Below are positions 45,901-56,397 of a stretch of 64,000 bases of DNA, piece after piece. The notes beneath the pieces were generated by a model. It made no database searches. It was not told where the DNA came from and worked only from the letters and a program-made list of their open reading frames with translations. The stretch's first letter is position 1. Every line of letters starts with the position of its first letter. The stretch comes from Stenotrophomonas maltophilia. GTDB lineage: Bacteria > Pseudomonadota > Gammaproteobacteria > Xanthomonadales > Xanthomonadaceae. The position numbers were made by a program, and so were the translations under genes. The stretch spans positions 2,852,001 through 2,916,000 of the forward strand of contig NZ_NERD01000002.1 in NCBI RefSeq assembly GCF_002799155.1. Reading direction: 5' to 3'.

Positions 45901-47115
45901 TCAACGTTCAGCTGTCTGTGCCTCCGGCAGCGTTTCGGTAGCCGCTACCGGTGCGGTCTCGCCCTCGCCCGCAGGCTCCTGTTCCACCGGATCGACGTCG
46001 AACGGTGTGCGGAACACCAGCGACGGCAACAGCGTAGTCAGTGCGGCATAGAGCAGCAGCGCGCCGAACAGCACCGCCGGAATCTGGAAACGCTCGCGCA
46101 TGATCGCCGCCAGCACCAGGGTGAAGATCAGGGTCGGAGCCAACGCCAGCGAGACCCGCAGGCTGCTGCGGAAGCTCTCGCCAAACATCACCCGGCGCTG
46201 CAGCCAGACCACGCCGATGCGCAGCGGCAGCACGACCAGGGTGATCACGATGCCCAGCCCCAGCGCCTCGAAGCTCAGTGCTTCGCTGGGCACCTTGGTG
46301 CCGGCGTTGAAAAAATAGAACGGCACGAAGAACGAGGCGAACAGGCGCAGCGCGTGCAGGTTCTCGTGCGAGGCCAGCAGCGGCATGCGCTGGTGCAGCA
46401 GGCGCGCGACCAGGCCGGCGATGAAGGCACCCACCAGGTAGTACACGCCCAGCAGGTAGGTGATATAGGCGGCCACCATGCCGACCATCACCAGCAGCGA
46501 GAACTCCGAGCCCGGCGCATGCGGTGCCACCCAGCGGCCCAGCGCGATGAACAGCAGCGGCAGGCCGATCATCATCGCCAGCAGCGCCAGGCTGGACAGC
46601 GCCATGTGGCCCGGATCGCCAGCCTGCAGCACGATGAACAACGCGGCCAGCGCCAGCAGTTCTCCGGCAATGGCCTTGCTGGTCACCCAGAACCGTTCGT
46701 CCTCGCTCAGGCCCAGCCGCGACAGCGAGTCCATGATGAAGCCGGTGGAGGGCGTCAGCAGGGCCAGCGCCAGCAGGCCAGCGGCCTGCCACGGCAATCC
46801 CGCATATCGCCAGGCCAGCCAGCCCACGCCGAACAGCGTGCCGGTACGGATCACCAGGTGCGCCAGCAGCGGCCACATGCCACGGCGCAGCGCCTGCAGA
46901 TCCACTTCCAGGCCGGCAAACAGGAACAGCGAGGAAATGCCCAGCGTGGCCAGCAGGCCGATCACCGCGTCGTGCGCCTGGTCGCCCAGCCACAGCATGC
47001 CGATGATGCCGAACAGCAGGCAGGTCAGCGGCGCGGGCAGGCTGAAGCGCTGCAGCGCGCGCGGGATCACCAGCAGCGCGAAGATCAGCAGCAGGTAGAT
47101 CAACTCATGGCTCAT
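45901..47115 (-). CDS. CPA2-type cation:proton antiporter
   Basis: 404 residues, about 12 spans of the sodium/hydrogen exchanger fold and no TrkA-N regulatory domain. Landmarks: LPAPLTCLLFGIIGMLWLG, LFLFAGLEVDLQALRR, LLALALLTPSTGFIMDSL, YYLVGAFIAGLVARLL and ASFFVPFYFFNAGTKVP. The cytoplasmic tail is acidic and Thr/Ala/Glu rich (PVEQEPAGEGETAPVAATE). Ion specificity (Na or K) is not readable. ATG 47115 is the first in-frame ATG at the membrane segment. It is next to blaL2 but separated by 86 bp. Confidence 0.88.
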   Translation of the reverse strand: MSHELIYLLLIFALLVIPRALQRFSLPAPLTCLLFGIIGMLWLGDQAHDAVIGLLATLGISSLFLFAGLEVDLQALRRGMWPLLAHLVIRTGTLFGVGWLAWRYAGLPWQAAGLLALALLTPSTGFIMDSLSRLGLSEDERFWVTSKAIAGELLALAALFIVLQAGDPGHMALSSLALLAMMIGLPLLFIALGRWVAPHAPGSEFSLLVMVGMVAAYITYLLGVYYLVGAFIAGLVARLLHQRMPLLASHENLHALRLFASFFVPFYFFNAGTKVPSEALSFEALGLGIVITLVVLPLRIGVVWLQRRVMFGESFRSSLRVSLALAPTLIFTLVLAAIMRERFQIPAVLFGALLLYAALTTLLPSLVFRTPFDVDPVEQEPAGEGETAPVAATETLPEAQTAER

Positions 47116-47201
47116 CGGGGGTCTTCCGTGGGGTTCGAACGCGCGCAGGATGCGCGTGCCCGACCAATCCGGCAAGCCATTTTCGAATGACCCCGGTTAC
47201 C

Positions 47202-48116
47202 TCATCCGATCATCGCATCGGCCAGCGCCCCCACCCGTGCAAGCACCGCTGCGCGCTGGTCGTCATCGACCGACGCGCCCTGCAGATAGGCGGTGACCAC
47301 CCACGCTGCGCCTCCTGTATGCGGCCATAGCACGGCGATGTCGTTGCGCGTGTCATCACCGTTGCTGCCGGTCTTGTCCCCTACCCGCCAGCGCTTTCCC
47401 AGCCCGGCGCGCAGGCAGGCATCGCCGGTCTGGTTGTCGATGAGCCAATCGGCGAACTGCTGGCGCGATGCCGGCTGCAGGCCATTGCCCACCGCGAAGC
47501 GGGCCAGGCTGGTGGCCATCGCGGCCGGGCTGGTGGTATCGCGCGGGTCTCCCTGCGCGAACAGATTCACGTCCGGCTCGTTGCGGTCATTGCGGGTAAC
47601 GCTGTCGCCCTGCCCGCGCAGGAATGCCGTCAGCGCCGACGGCCCGCCCACCACCTCCAGCAGCAGGTTGGCCGCCGTGTTGTCGCTGGTGGTCAGCGTG
47701 CCCCGGCACAGGTCGCGCACCGTCAGGTCCTTGCCCACATGGCGGCGCGCCACCGGGGCGTAGGACTGCAGATCCTTCCCGGCGATGGGCACACGGGTGT
47801 CGAGCGAAACGCGGCCTGCATCGGCAAGGCTCAGCACATGGGCAACCAGCATCGACTTGAACGTGCTGCACATCGGGAAGCGCTCGTCCTGCCGATGCCC
47901 GCCGATGCGACGGCCATTACCGGTGTTCAGCACGGTGACGCCCAGGCGGCCACCGCTGGCTTTTTCCAGCGCGGCGAAATCGGCGGCGCCAGCAATGGCG
48001 GCGTTCGCGGTGGGTGTGCCGGACGAAGGGGCAACCGCCCGCGCCAGCGCAGGGGCAAGCAGCGAGGAAGCAACGGCAGCACCACTGAACTGCAGGAATC
48101 GGCGACGGGCGAGCAT
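47202..48116 (-). CDS. blaL2: L2-type class A beta-lactamase
   Basis: 304-residue periplasmic serine beta-lactamase that hydrolyses penicillins and cephalosporins; the chromosomal, inducible L2 enzyme of S. maltophilia. Tat-type signal MLARRRFLQFSGAAVASSLL. Active-site STFK is at 84-87 (Ambler Ser70-Lys73), SDN in TTSDNTAANLLLE, an omega-loop Glu in NEPDVN, and KTG in VGDKTGSNGDD. The ribosome site AGGAG lies nine bases before ATG 48116. It is divergent from ampR, the LysR regulator that induces it in response to cell-wall fragments. Confidence 0.97.
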   Translation of the reverse strand: MLARRRFLQFSGAAVASSLLAPALARAVAPSSGTPTANAAIAGAADFAALEKASGGRLGVTVLNTGNGRRIGGHRQDERFPMCSTFKSMLVAHVLSLADAGRVSLDTRVPIAGKDLQSYAPVARRHVGKDLTVRDLCRGTLTTSDNTAANLLLEVVGGPSALTAFLRGQGDSVTRNDRNEPDVNLFAQGDPRDTTSPAAMATSLARFAVGNGLQPASRQQFADWLIDNQTGDACLRAGLGKRWRVGDKTGSNGDDTRNDIAVLWPHTGGAAWVVTAYLQGASVDDDQRAAVLARVGALADAMIG

Positions 48117-48293
48117 ACGGGGGTTCTCCTGGGGACCGCCCGATTATTGAAGCCCTCCCCGGAGCCGACCAGCGCGAATTATCAGCGGAAGCCATGAATT
48201 CAATTCATACCTGTCGCAATCAACTCATTGAGATTTACGAAATTCCTCATTGAACGGGTAGGATCAGCCATCACCCTGGCTCACGGCTTCCCG
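48117..48293. promoter_or_regulatory. blaL2-ampR divergent control region
   Basis: 177 bases between the two starts. The middle (about 48170-48250) is A+T-rich in an otherwise G+C-rich window and holds the palindrome TGAATTCAATTCA and the pair CTCATTGAGA / CTCATTGAAC, candidate AmpR sites. A minus-strand GATAAT at 48178-48183 could be the blaL2 -10 box. The exact LysR box cannot be fixed by eye. Confidence 0.65.
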
Positions 48294-49157
48294 ATGCTGC
48301 ACCCGACCCTGCCGCTGAACGCGCTGCGCGCCTTCGAGGCGGCTGCGCGCCATCAGAACTTCACCCGCGCCGCACTGGAGCTGTGTGTCAGCCAGGCGGC
48401 GCTGAGCCACCAGATCCGCGGCCTGGAGGACCGGCTCGGCATCCGCCTGTTCCATCGCCTGCCGCGCGGGGTGGCGCTGACCGACGAGGGCGCGGCGCTG
48501 TATCCGGTACTCAACGAATCGTTCGAGCGCATCTCGGCCAGCATCGCGCGCTACACCGGCGGGCCGGCCCGCGAAGTACTGACGCTGGGCGTGGTCGGCA
48601 CCTTCGCCACCGGTTGGCTGCTGCCACGGCTGGCGGCGTTCGAGGCCGCGCACCCGGACATCGAGCTGCGCCTGCAGACCCACAACAACCGCATCGATCT
48701 GGCCGGTGAAGGATTGGACCTGGCGATCCGCTTCGGTGATGGCGACTGGCAGGGGCAGGCCTGCACGGCAATCCTCGATGCACCCTTCGCACCGCTGTGC
48801 GCCCCGGCGTTGGCGCGGCGGCTGAAGCAGCCGCGCGACCTGGGTACGCTACCGCTGCTGCGCTCTTACCGAAGCGACGAATGGCCGCGTTGGCTGCAGG
48901 CGGCCGGGGTCAGTGGCGTGGAAGCCCGCGGGCCAGTGTTCGATTCGTCGTTGACGCTGGCGATGGCCGCGATCGGCGGTGCCGGCGTGGCACTGCTGCC
49001 ACTGCGCATGTTCGAGCAGGAATTGGCCGAAGGCCGCTTGCTGCAGCCCTTCGGCACCACGCTGGAGCTGGGTCGCTACTGGCTGACGCGGCTGCGCTCG
49101 CGCGCCGAGCGCGAGCCGGCCAAGCGCTTCCGCGAGTGGCTGCAGGCGCAGGGTTGA
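48294..49157 (+). CDS. ampR: AmpR, LysR-type regulator of blaL2
   Basis: 287-residue LysR transcription factor. Helix-turn-helix LNALRAFEAAARHQNF and VSQAALSHQIRGLEDRLG at the N-terminus, then the periplasmic-binding-like effector domain (VVGTFATGWLLPRLAAFE; AGEGLDLAIRFGDGDW) that senses muropeptides. ATG 48294 (MLHPTLPLNALRAFE) is the conserved AmpR start; earlier in-frame codons lie in the regulatory region. The last base of its TGA stop is also the first base of a perfect 68-bp palindrome. Confidence 0.96.
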   Translation: MLHPTLPLNALRAFEAAARHQNFTRAALELCVSQAALSHQIRGLEDRLGIRLFHRLPRGVALTDEGAALYPVLNESFERISASIARYTGGPAREVLTLGVVGTFATGWLLPRLAAFEAAHPDIELRLQTHNNRIDLAGEGLDLAIRFGDGDWQGQACTAILDAPFAPLCAPALARRLKQPRDLGTLPLLRSYRSDEWPRWLQAAGVSGVEARGPVFDSSLTLAMAAIGGAGVALLPLRMFEQELAEGRLLQPFGTTLELGRYWLTRLRSRAEREPAKRFREWLQAQG

Positions 49158-49224
49158 AAAAAGGGGACGGAGGGGATTAAGTCGTATGTGCACATACGAC
49201 TTAATCCCCTCCGTCCCCTTTTTT
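49157..49224. terminator. Perfect 68-bp palindrome, likely bidirectional terminator
   Basis: 34 bases (49157-49190) are exactly complementary to the next 34 (49191-49224) with no loop: A6, GGGGACGGAGGGG, ATTAAGTCGTATGTG and the mirror image ending T6. The T6 runs on both strands follow G+C-rich stems, so it should stop ampR (plus) and the ABC-F gene (minus, stop at 49232). Confidence 0.85.
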
Positions 49225-49231
49225 CGCGGAG

Positions 49232-51097
<1,866 letters not shown>

Positions 51098-51432
51098 GGG
51101 GGAAGGCGTCCATATAACCGAATGGAATGTGCTGGTGAGCACTGTTCCTGCGACGCAATTCTAGCGTTAACGAATACTTGACGCGCCCCGGGATGCGCGG
51201 CGGCCGGCGTTCCTCTCTCCCACGTCCTCGCCGCGCGCCTCCCGGGTCCCCTCCCCGCGCATGCCGATCCGGGCTAAATGGTTGCTGCTGCAACGTTTTT
51301 CCCGATGACCGGCATTTGACAGCCACTGAATATCCCGTTAATTCCTGCTTTGCGCACCGCAACAACCGCCGTCCGCCTCACCCCCGTGATGTCGATTCCG
51401 GTGCCGCCCCCGCCAACCGGAGCCCCCTCCCG
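51098..51432 (+). promoter_or_regulatory. Upstream region of TonB receptor gene
   Basis: 335 bases with no gene seen. A possible plus-strand promoter has TTGACA at 51316-51321 and TTAATT/TAATTC about 16-17 bases later (51338-51344), giving a leader of about 85 bases. The first part (51100-51180) must hold the minus-strand promoter of the ABC-F gene. Confidence 0.45.
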
Positions 51433-53820
51433 ATGACCCGCAAGACCAGCCTGATCGCCGCCGCCGTCGCTGTCGCACTCGGTGGCTCTCCGTTCGTTGC
51501 CGCTGCCCAGCAGGCCGGCACCGCCGCCAACACCCTGGACACGGTGATCGTTACCGGCACCCGCGTGGCCGACCGCACAGTCGCCGAATCGCAGTCGCCG
51601 ATCGACATCATCACCCCCGAAGCCCTGCAGTCCACCGGCACCAGCGAGCTGGCCACCGCGCTGTCGCGCGCGCTGCCCTCGCTGAACTTCCCGCGCCCGG
51701 CGCTGACCGACGGCACCAGCGGCGTGCGCCCGGCGCAGCTGCGTGGCCTGTCGCCGGACCAGGTGCTGGTGCTGGTCAACGGCAAGCGCCGCCACACTTC
51801 GGCAATGATCAACGTCAACGGCAGCATCGGCCGTGGCTCATCGGCGGTGGACATCAACGCGATCCCGATCGCTGCCATCGAGCGCGTGGAAGTGCTGCGT
51901 GACGGTGCCTCGGCACAGTATGGTTCGGACGCCATCGCTGGCGTCATCAACATCGTGCTCAAGGGCAGCGGCCGGGGTGGCAGCCTGGCGGTGGACTACG
52001 GCCAGTACTCGGCCGGTGACGGCAACAAGTACCAGCTCTCCGGCGATACCGGCGTCGAGTTCGGCGATGGCCGTGGCCGCGTGCACGTGGCCGGCCAGAT
52101 CAGCCAGCAGGACGAAAGCAACCGCGCCGGCCCGTACCGCGGCACCACCCCGAACACCGGCAACTTCCCGAGCATCGGCCAGAAGACCTTCATCGTCGGC
52201 GACCCGCGCGTGGATGCGACTGCGGCTTCGGCCAACGCCAGTTTCGATTTCAGCGACCGCGTGACCGGCTATGCCAGCGCGCTGCTCAGCAACCGCGACA
52301 TCACCTCGTTCGCGTTCTACCGCTCGCGCAACCACAGCGGGCAGAGCGCGCTGCTGGCGCAGACCTACCCGGACGGCTTCGTGCCGGAGATCAACCAGTA
52401 CTCCAAGGACCGCTCGCTGGTGGCCGGCGTCAAGGGCAGCACCGACAACGGCTGGACCTGGGACCTGAGCCTGAACCACGGCGAGAACACCCTGGACTTC
52501 CACACCCGCAACAGCATCAACTACAGCCTGGGTGCAACCAGCCCGCGCTCGTTCTACGACGGCACGCTGAAGTACCAGCAGGACATCTTCAATGCCGACC
52601 TGACCAAGTCGCTGGACTGGGGCCTGGCCTACCCGGTCACGCTGTCCTTCGGTGGTGAATACCGCAAGGAAAAGTGGGACCAGAACCCGGGCGAGCTGAA
52701 CTCTTACACCGGCAGCGGCGCGCAGGGGTTCGCGGGCTTCACCCCGACCAACGAAGTGCATGCCGACCGCCACAACTACGCGGTCTACGCCGGGCTGGAA
52801 GCCGACCTGACCGAGAAGTTCTCGGCCGGCATCACCGGCCGCTACGAAGACTACTCGGACTTCGGCGACCGCTTCTCCGGCAAGCTGTCGGCGCGTTATG
52901 CCTTCACCGACAAGGTCGCGCTGCGGGCCACCGCGTCCAGCGGCTTCCGTGCACCGTCGCTGGCTCAGCAGGGCTACCAGGCGGTCACCAGCCAGTTCCT
53001 CAATGGCGTGTTCGTCGAGCGTGGCACCTTCCCGACCACCAGCCCGGCTGCGCAGGCGCTGGGCGCCTCGCCGCTGAAGGCCGAGACCTCCACCTCCTAC
53101 AGCCTGGGCCTGGTGCTGCAGCCGGTCGACCGCCTGTACATCACCGTCGATGCCTACCAGATCGACATCGATGACCGCATCGCGCTGTCGTCCAGCATCA
53201 CCACCAACGCCGCCACCAGCGCATTGCTGGGAACCCTGGGCCTGCCGCAGGTGACCGCGTTCTCCTACTTCACCAACGGCCTGGATACGCGCACCCGCGG
53301 CGTCGACTTCGTGTCCAGCTACACAGTGCCGTTCAGTGCCAGCAGCCTGGAACTGACCGCTGCGTACAGCTACAACGACACTGAAGTGCGCCGCGTCGGC
53401 GGCACCCCGGCGGTGTTCGGCACGCTGGGCCTGACCCAGTCGCTGATCGGCCGCGATGAGATCGGCCGCATCGAGGACAGCTACCCGCGCGACAAGGCGA
53501 TCCTGAGCGGCACCTGGCGTTCGGACCACTGGGAACTGGGCCTGGCCGCAACCCGCTACGGCAAGTTCACCGTGCGCAACTCGGCCACCGCACTGCGCGA
53601 CCAGACCTACGGCGACGCCTGGGTGGTGGATGCCTCGGCCAGCTACAAGCCGAGCAGCAACTGGACCCTGACCGTGGGCGCCGACAACCTGCTGGACAAG
53701 TACCCGGACCGCACCGAAGACCTGCAGAACTCCACCTTCGGCATGCTGCCGTACAGCAACTACTCGCCGTTCGGCTTCAACGGCGCGTATGTGTACGGGC
53801 GGATCAAGTACGCCTGGTAA
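51433..53820 (+). CDS. TonB-dependent outer-membrane receptor
   Basis: 795-residue beta-barrel receptor for ligand uptake across the outer membrane using TonB. Sec signal (SLIAAAVAVALGGSPFVAAAQQ), TonB box DTVIVTG, plug domain (PIDIITPEALQSTGTSELATAL; GLSPDQVLVLVNGKRRHTSA; IAAIERVEVLRDGASAQYGSDAIAGVINI), and a 22-strand barrel ending in aromatic YVYGRIKYAW. The ligand is unknown: no siderophore or vitamin genes are beside it. Start at ATG 51433, the beginning of the signal. It ends with a REP palindrome and a strong terminator. Confidence 0.94.
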   Translation: MTRKTSLIAAAVAVALGGSPFVAAAQQAGTAANTLDTVIVTGTRVADRTVAESQSPIDIITPEALQSTGTSELATALSRALPSLNFPRPALTDGTSGVRPAQLRGLSPDQVLVLVNGKRRHTSAMINVNGSIGRGSSAVDINAIPIAAIERVEVLRDGASAQYGSDAIAGVINIVLKGSGRGGSLAVDYGQYSAGDGNKYQLSGDTGVEFGDGRGRVHVAGQISQQDESNRAGPYRGTTPNTGNFPSIGQKTFIVGDPRVDATAASANASFDFSDRVTGYASALLSNRDITSFAFYRSRNHSGQSALLAQTYPDGFVPEINQYSKDRSLVAGVKGSTDNGWTWDLSLNHGENTLDFHTRNSINYSLGATSPRSFYDGTLKYQQDIFNADLTKSLDWGLAYPVTLSFGGEYRKEKWDQNPGELNSYTGSGAQGFAGFTPTNEVHADRHNYAVYAGLEADLTEKFSAGITGRYEDYSDFGDRFSGKLSARYAFTDKVALRATASSGFRAPSLAQQGYQAVTSQFLNGVFVERGTFPTTSPAAQALGASPLKAETSTSYSLGLVLQPVDRLYITVDAYQIDIDDRIALSSSITTNAATSALLGTLGLPQVTAFSYFTNGLDTRTRGVDFVSSYTVPFSASSLELTAAYSYNDTEVRRVGGTPAVFGTLGLTQSLIGRDEIGRIEDSYPRDKAILSGTWRSDHWELGLAATRYGKFTVRNSATALRDQTYGDAWVVDASASYKPSSNWTLTVGADNLLDKYPDRTEDLQNSTFGMLPYSNYSPFGFNGAYVYGRIKYAW

Positions 53821-53826
53821 GCGCTA

Positions 53827-53846
53827 GTGCCGGCCGCTGGCCGGCA
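53827..53846. repeat. REP palindrome
   Basis: GTGCCGGCC-GCT-GGCCGGCA, preceded by TA: a member of the short palindrome family, immediately after the TonB-receptor stop. Confidence 0.6.
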
Positions 53847-53864
53847 ACCCCCGTCGCATCTTTC

Positions 53865-53900
53865 ACACCTGCCGGAATGATCCGGCGGGTGTTTTGTTTT
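53865..53900 (+). terminator. Rho-independent terminator of the TonB-receptor gene
   Basis: ACACCTGCCGGA, loop ATGA, TCCGGCGGGTGT, followed by TTTGTTTT. Confidence 0.85.
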
Positions 53901-53915
53901 GTGCTACGGACAGGA

Positions 53916-54944
53916 TCAGCTGCACGGCTGGCAGTTGGACATGTAACGACCTTCTGCAAGCACACGGACAGACTCAAGACAATTATCCAGACTGTCAAAA
54001 TTCACGTTTATTTGAAGACCAGGCAGCGACCAGCTGGCGCTGCCAAACGTTCCTTCATCACGCCAACGACTGGCTCGTTGACCCATGCGCTCTTCGAGTA
54101 TGGACGGCGGATCATCGAATTGAAGACCGAATGGGAGCGGCCCAGCCCAGGCTCTTGAGTTTCCCAGTCGTTCGCGGACGAAACTGATACCGGTGTATAC
54201 CGGATGGCTACCGGAAACGCGCCGCCTACTGTCAAAGTAAAGGATGAAGCCATGCTCGTCGGCTCTATCAACGATCTCCCTGCTCGCCTCCGCAATCAGA
54301 CTTGCAAGCCCAAATTCCCGGAACACGGCTTGGAAATCAGCATCGTCGGTCGATCTACCGAGGGCAGCAACTACCTGCTCCGCTGAGGGGTACTCGCGCG
54401 TCGCCGGTGCGCGAGCCAATGGGCGCATGGGAATTCCCAGGCTGATATCAAAGATCCCGGGGCCTCCTGCCCGCTCGATACATCCAGGTTGATAGGTCAG
54501 ACGGATGCGGTAGTCGGGCAACCACCACGCGTCACGCCTACCGGCGTGCAAGCTATCCCCGAAGCCCGCCATCACGAGCCTTTCGCGAGCCATCGTCCTA
54601 TCGTCCTCCCATTGCAGGCCGAACGGCAGCTCGCCTTCGTACCGGCGCATGACATCTGGAATGCCTGCAGTTACCGCAACGTTGGTGAAGATCAGCTCAC
54701 CGCTCCTGCCGTGCGAAGCCACGGAGCGCCCGTTCCAGTAGTTGCGCTCGCTGAAGGAGAACAGCATGCCCTGCCCGCTCACGCGCAGAATCGCCTCGTA
54801 AGGACTTTTTGCAGGACGGGCCAGCTCTGGCCTGCGCCTGGCGCCAAGCGATTGCAGCATCGTTGTGACGGCTGGGTCGGTGGCGCTTCTGCCAAACAGC
54901 GCTGCTATTGCCTGGATGTGCACCATGCTTGTTGGATGAATCAT
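53916..54944 (-). CDS. Two-module immunity-like protein (unknown function)
   Basis: 342 residues, cytoplasmic, with no signal. It consists of two related halves: YEGELPFGLQWEDDRTMARERL then DAWWLPDYRIRLTYQ and ISLGIPM in the first; WAGPLPFGLQFDDPPSILEERM then SWSLPGLQINVNFDS in the second. Each half also begins with a helix ending in (F/L)GR plus Thr/Asp. The same layout occurs once in each of the next two genes. Twice 171 is 342, so this looks like a fused duplication. Start ATG 54944 has GGAG five bases before it; the longer frame runs into the neighbour. G+C is lower than in the flanks. Similar short proteins are often annotated as immunity proteins, which is inference here. Confidence 0.75.
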   Translation of the reverse strand: MIHPTSMVHIQAIAALFGRSATDPAVTTMLQSLGARRRPELARPAKSPYEAILRVSGQGMLFSFSERNYWNGRSVASHGRSGELIFTNVAVTAGIPDVMRRYEGELPFGLQWEDDRTMARERLVMAGFGDSLHAGRRDAWWLPDYRIRLTYQPGCIERAGGPGIFDISLGIPMRPLARAPATREYPSAEQVVAALGRSTDDADFQAVFREFGLASLIAEASREIVDRADEHGFILYFDSRRRVSGSHPVYTGISFVRERLGNSRAWAGPLPFGLQFDDPPSILEERMGQRASRWRDEGTFGSASWSLPGLQINVNFDSLDNCLESVRVLAEGRYMSNCQPCS

Positions 54945-54988
54945 GGAAGCTCCGCTGTCCATTCGGGCGAGATGCGCATACGCCGCTA

Positions 54989-55504
54989 TTACCCTTGGCG
55001 ATGGGTACGATCGACCGGAATACCAACGGATACACAGCGAAGCGAATCTCCGGGACCGGAGAAGTTGACTTTGAGCTCCAAGCCACCGATGCCCCATACA
55101 TCCACATTGCCCGAGATACCCGCCACGACGGGATTACCCGCATTCAAGGCTGCAAATCGCTCCCTCACACAGTGACGCGACATTGAGAGATCCAGCCCAT
55201 GGGGCAACGGACCGGAGTAGGCATGTCTGTCTTTCCCAGATGCCCAGAACACTGCCGTCGTGAGTACCCAGGGCCCGTCGTCCACGTCGTGGTACGGAAT
55301 ATCCGCCAGCATCCCGATATCCGCGAAATTCAACTGCAGCGTGCCTTCCTCGTCTGTCCAGATCCGCCTTCCAGTCAATTTCAACGGATTGCGGCTGATG
55401 TCCGCCTCATCGATTTCCAATGCCTGGAGCAATCCGGACAGGGAAGCCGAGCTGGTGCCCTGACCTACCGCCTGAATCACTACATCTATGTCTGGAAGAT
55501 TCAT
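54989..55504 (-). CDS. Immunity-like protein, 171 residues, paralogue 2
   Basis: Opens MNLPDIDVVIQAVGQGTSSA, then RRIWTDEEGTLQLNF, IPYHDVDDGPWVLTTAVFW, the core GPLPHGLDLSMSRHCVRERF and the end VDVWGIGGLELKVNFSGPGD, CVSVGIPVD. It aligns without gaps to the next gene over all 171 residues, with about 60 percent identity by eye. ATG 55504 is chosen because GGTGA eight bases upstream is conserved in both genes and fits the 16S tail; the GTG inside GGTGA is less likely. Cytoplasmic, no known domain that I can name. 44 bases separate it from the two-module gene. Confidence 0.78.
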   Translation of the reverse strand: MNLPDIDVVIQAVGQGTSSASLSGLLQALEIDEADISRNPLKLTGRRIWTDEEGTLQLNFADIGMLADIPYHDVDDGPWVLTTAVFWASGKDRHAYSGPLPHGLDLSMSRHCVRERFAALNAGNPVVAGISGNVDVWGIGGLELKVNFSGPGDSLRCVSVGIPVDRTHRQG

Positions 55505-55594
55505 CTGATTGTTCACCGACACTGTACGAAAATATCTGGGCCGCCTACATGTAATCCCGCATGCCGGCCCCAAGTACGGGAGACAGTCGAGGGC

Positions 55595-56110
55595 TCACGG
55601 TTGGTGATCACTACGATCAACCGGCAGGCCCACGGAGATGCACCGAATCGAATCAACAGGACCGGAAAAATCGACTCTCAGTTCATGACCGTTGACACAC
55701 CAGATATCAACCTCACCAGAAAACCCCGCTTCCATGGGGTCACCAGCATCCAGAGCGGAGAGTCGCTGCCTGACTTCCTGGCGTTGCATGGAAAATCTCA
55801 GTTCATACGGCAGCGATCCAGCGTATGCAGGACTGCTTTTTTTGACTCCCCAGAAGACCACATTGGTCAGAACCCAGGGTCCGTCATCCAGGTCGTGATA
55901 GGGGATGTCGTTCAACAGCCCGACATCCTTGAATTGCAGCTGGAGCACATCCTGCTTGTCAGTCCATATCCGCATTCCAGCCAGATTGAACGGATAGCGG
56001 CGAAAGGCGGTCTCGTCGATTTCCAGGTCAAGGAGCAGCCGGGACAGGGAAGCCGAACCGGTGTCCTGACCTATCGCTTGGACCACTACATCAATATCAG
56101 GAAGTTTCAT
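55595..56110 (-). CDS. Immunity-like protein, 171 residues, paralogue 1
   Basis: Same family: MKLPDIDVVVQAIGQDTGSA, MRIWTDKQDVLQLQF, IPYHDLDDGPWVLTNVVFW, GSLPYELRFSMQRQEVRQRL, VDIWCVNGHELRVDFSGPVD, CISVGLPVD. The glycine and Phe/Leu of LPFGL are changed to LPYEL, where the other modules keep LP-GL. Start ATG 56110 after GGTGA, as in its paralogue. Ninety bases from the next gene; 20 bases after a short ORF that could be its former partner. It is the first gene of the three in transcription order. Confidence 0.78.
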   Translation of the reverse strand: MKLPDIDVVVQAIGQDTGSASLSRLLLDLEIDETAFRRYPFNLAGMRIWTDKQDVLQLQFKDVGLLNDIPYHDLDDGPWVLTNVVFWGVKKSSPAYAGSLPYELRFSMQRQEVRQRLSALDAGDPMEAGFSGEVDIWCVNGHELRVDFSGPVDSIRCISVGLPVDRSDHQP

Positions 56111-56130
56111 GCGGTTGTTCACCCATACGG

Positions 56131-56397
56131 TCAGAGTGGAGAAAGCCCGCTTGGCTGCTCAGCGGGACGAGGCAATGGCACATAATGACCGTTGAGAGGG
56201 ACGCAGGCAGCGCCAACCGGACGGCTCGGTCCCATCCGATCGAGCGCGCATTCAAGTAATCCTTGGTCCCCTGCTGCTCTCATTTCGTCCAGAAGCCCTT
56301 GAATCACTTCGGCAGACGGCCTTGAGTCGGAACTGTCGCGTCTCGGTTCCATCCCATGCCCGAACCGACGCATAGGTCGCGTCCCGGCGCCAGGCAT
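56131..56397 (-). CDS. Short ORF, possible remnant of a truncated gene
   Basis: 88 residues, hydrophilic, ending 20 bases before the immunity-like gene. The first 24 residues are Arg/Gly rich; the rest (SRPSAEVIQGLLDEMRAAGD, LECALDRMGPSRPVGAACVP) looks like the C-terminus of something larger. Upstream in frame there is a TAG at about 56474, then the REP and palindrome block. No catalytic motif is seen and no start is compelling. It could be the end of a toxin gene lost by rearrangement, or just open frame. Confidence 0.35.
   Translation of the reverse strand: MPGAGTRPMRRFGHGMEPRRDSSDSRPSAEVIQGLLDEMRAAGDQGLLECALDRMGPSRPVGAACVPLNGHYVPLPRPAEQPSGLSPL

Noticed and set aside
56131-56397. XVIPCD-type type IV effector C-terminus
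   Set aside because: The glutamine-rich, conserved motifs expected for that domain are not seen.
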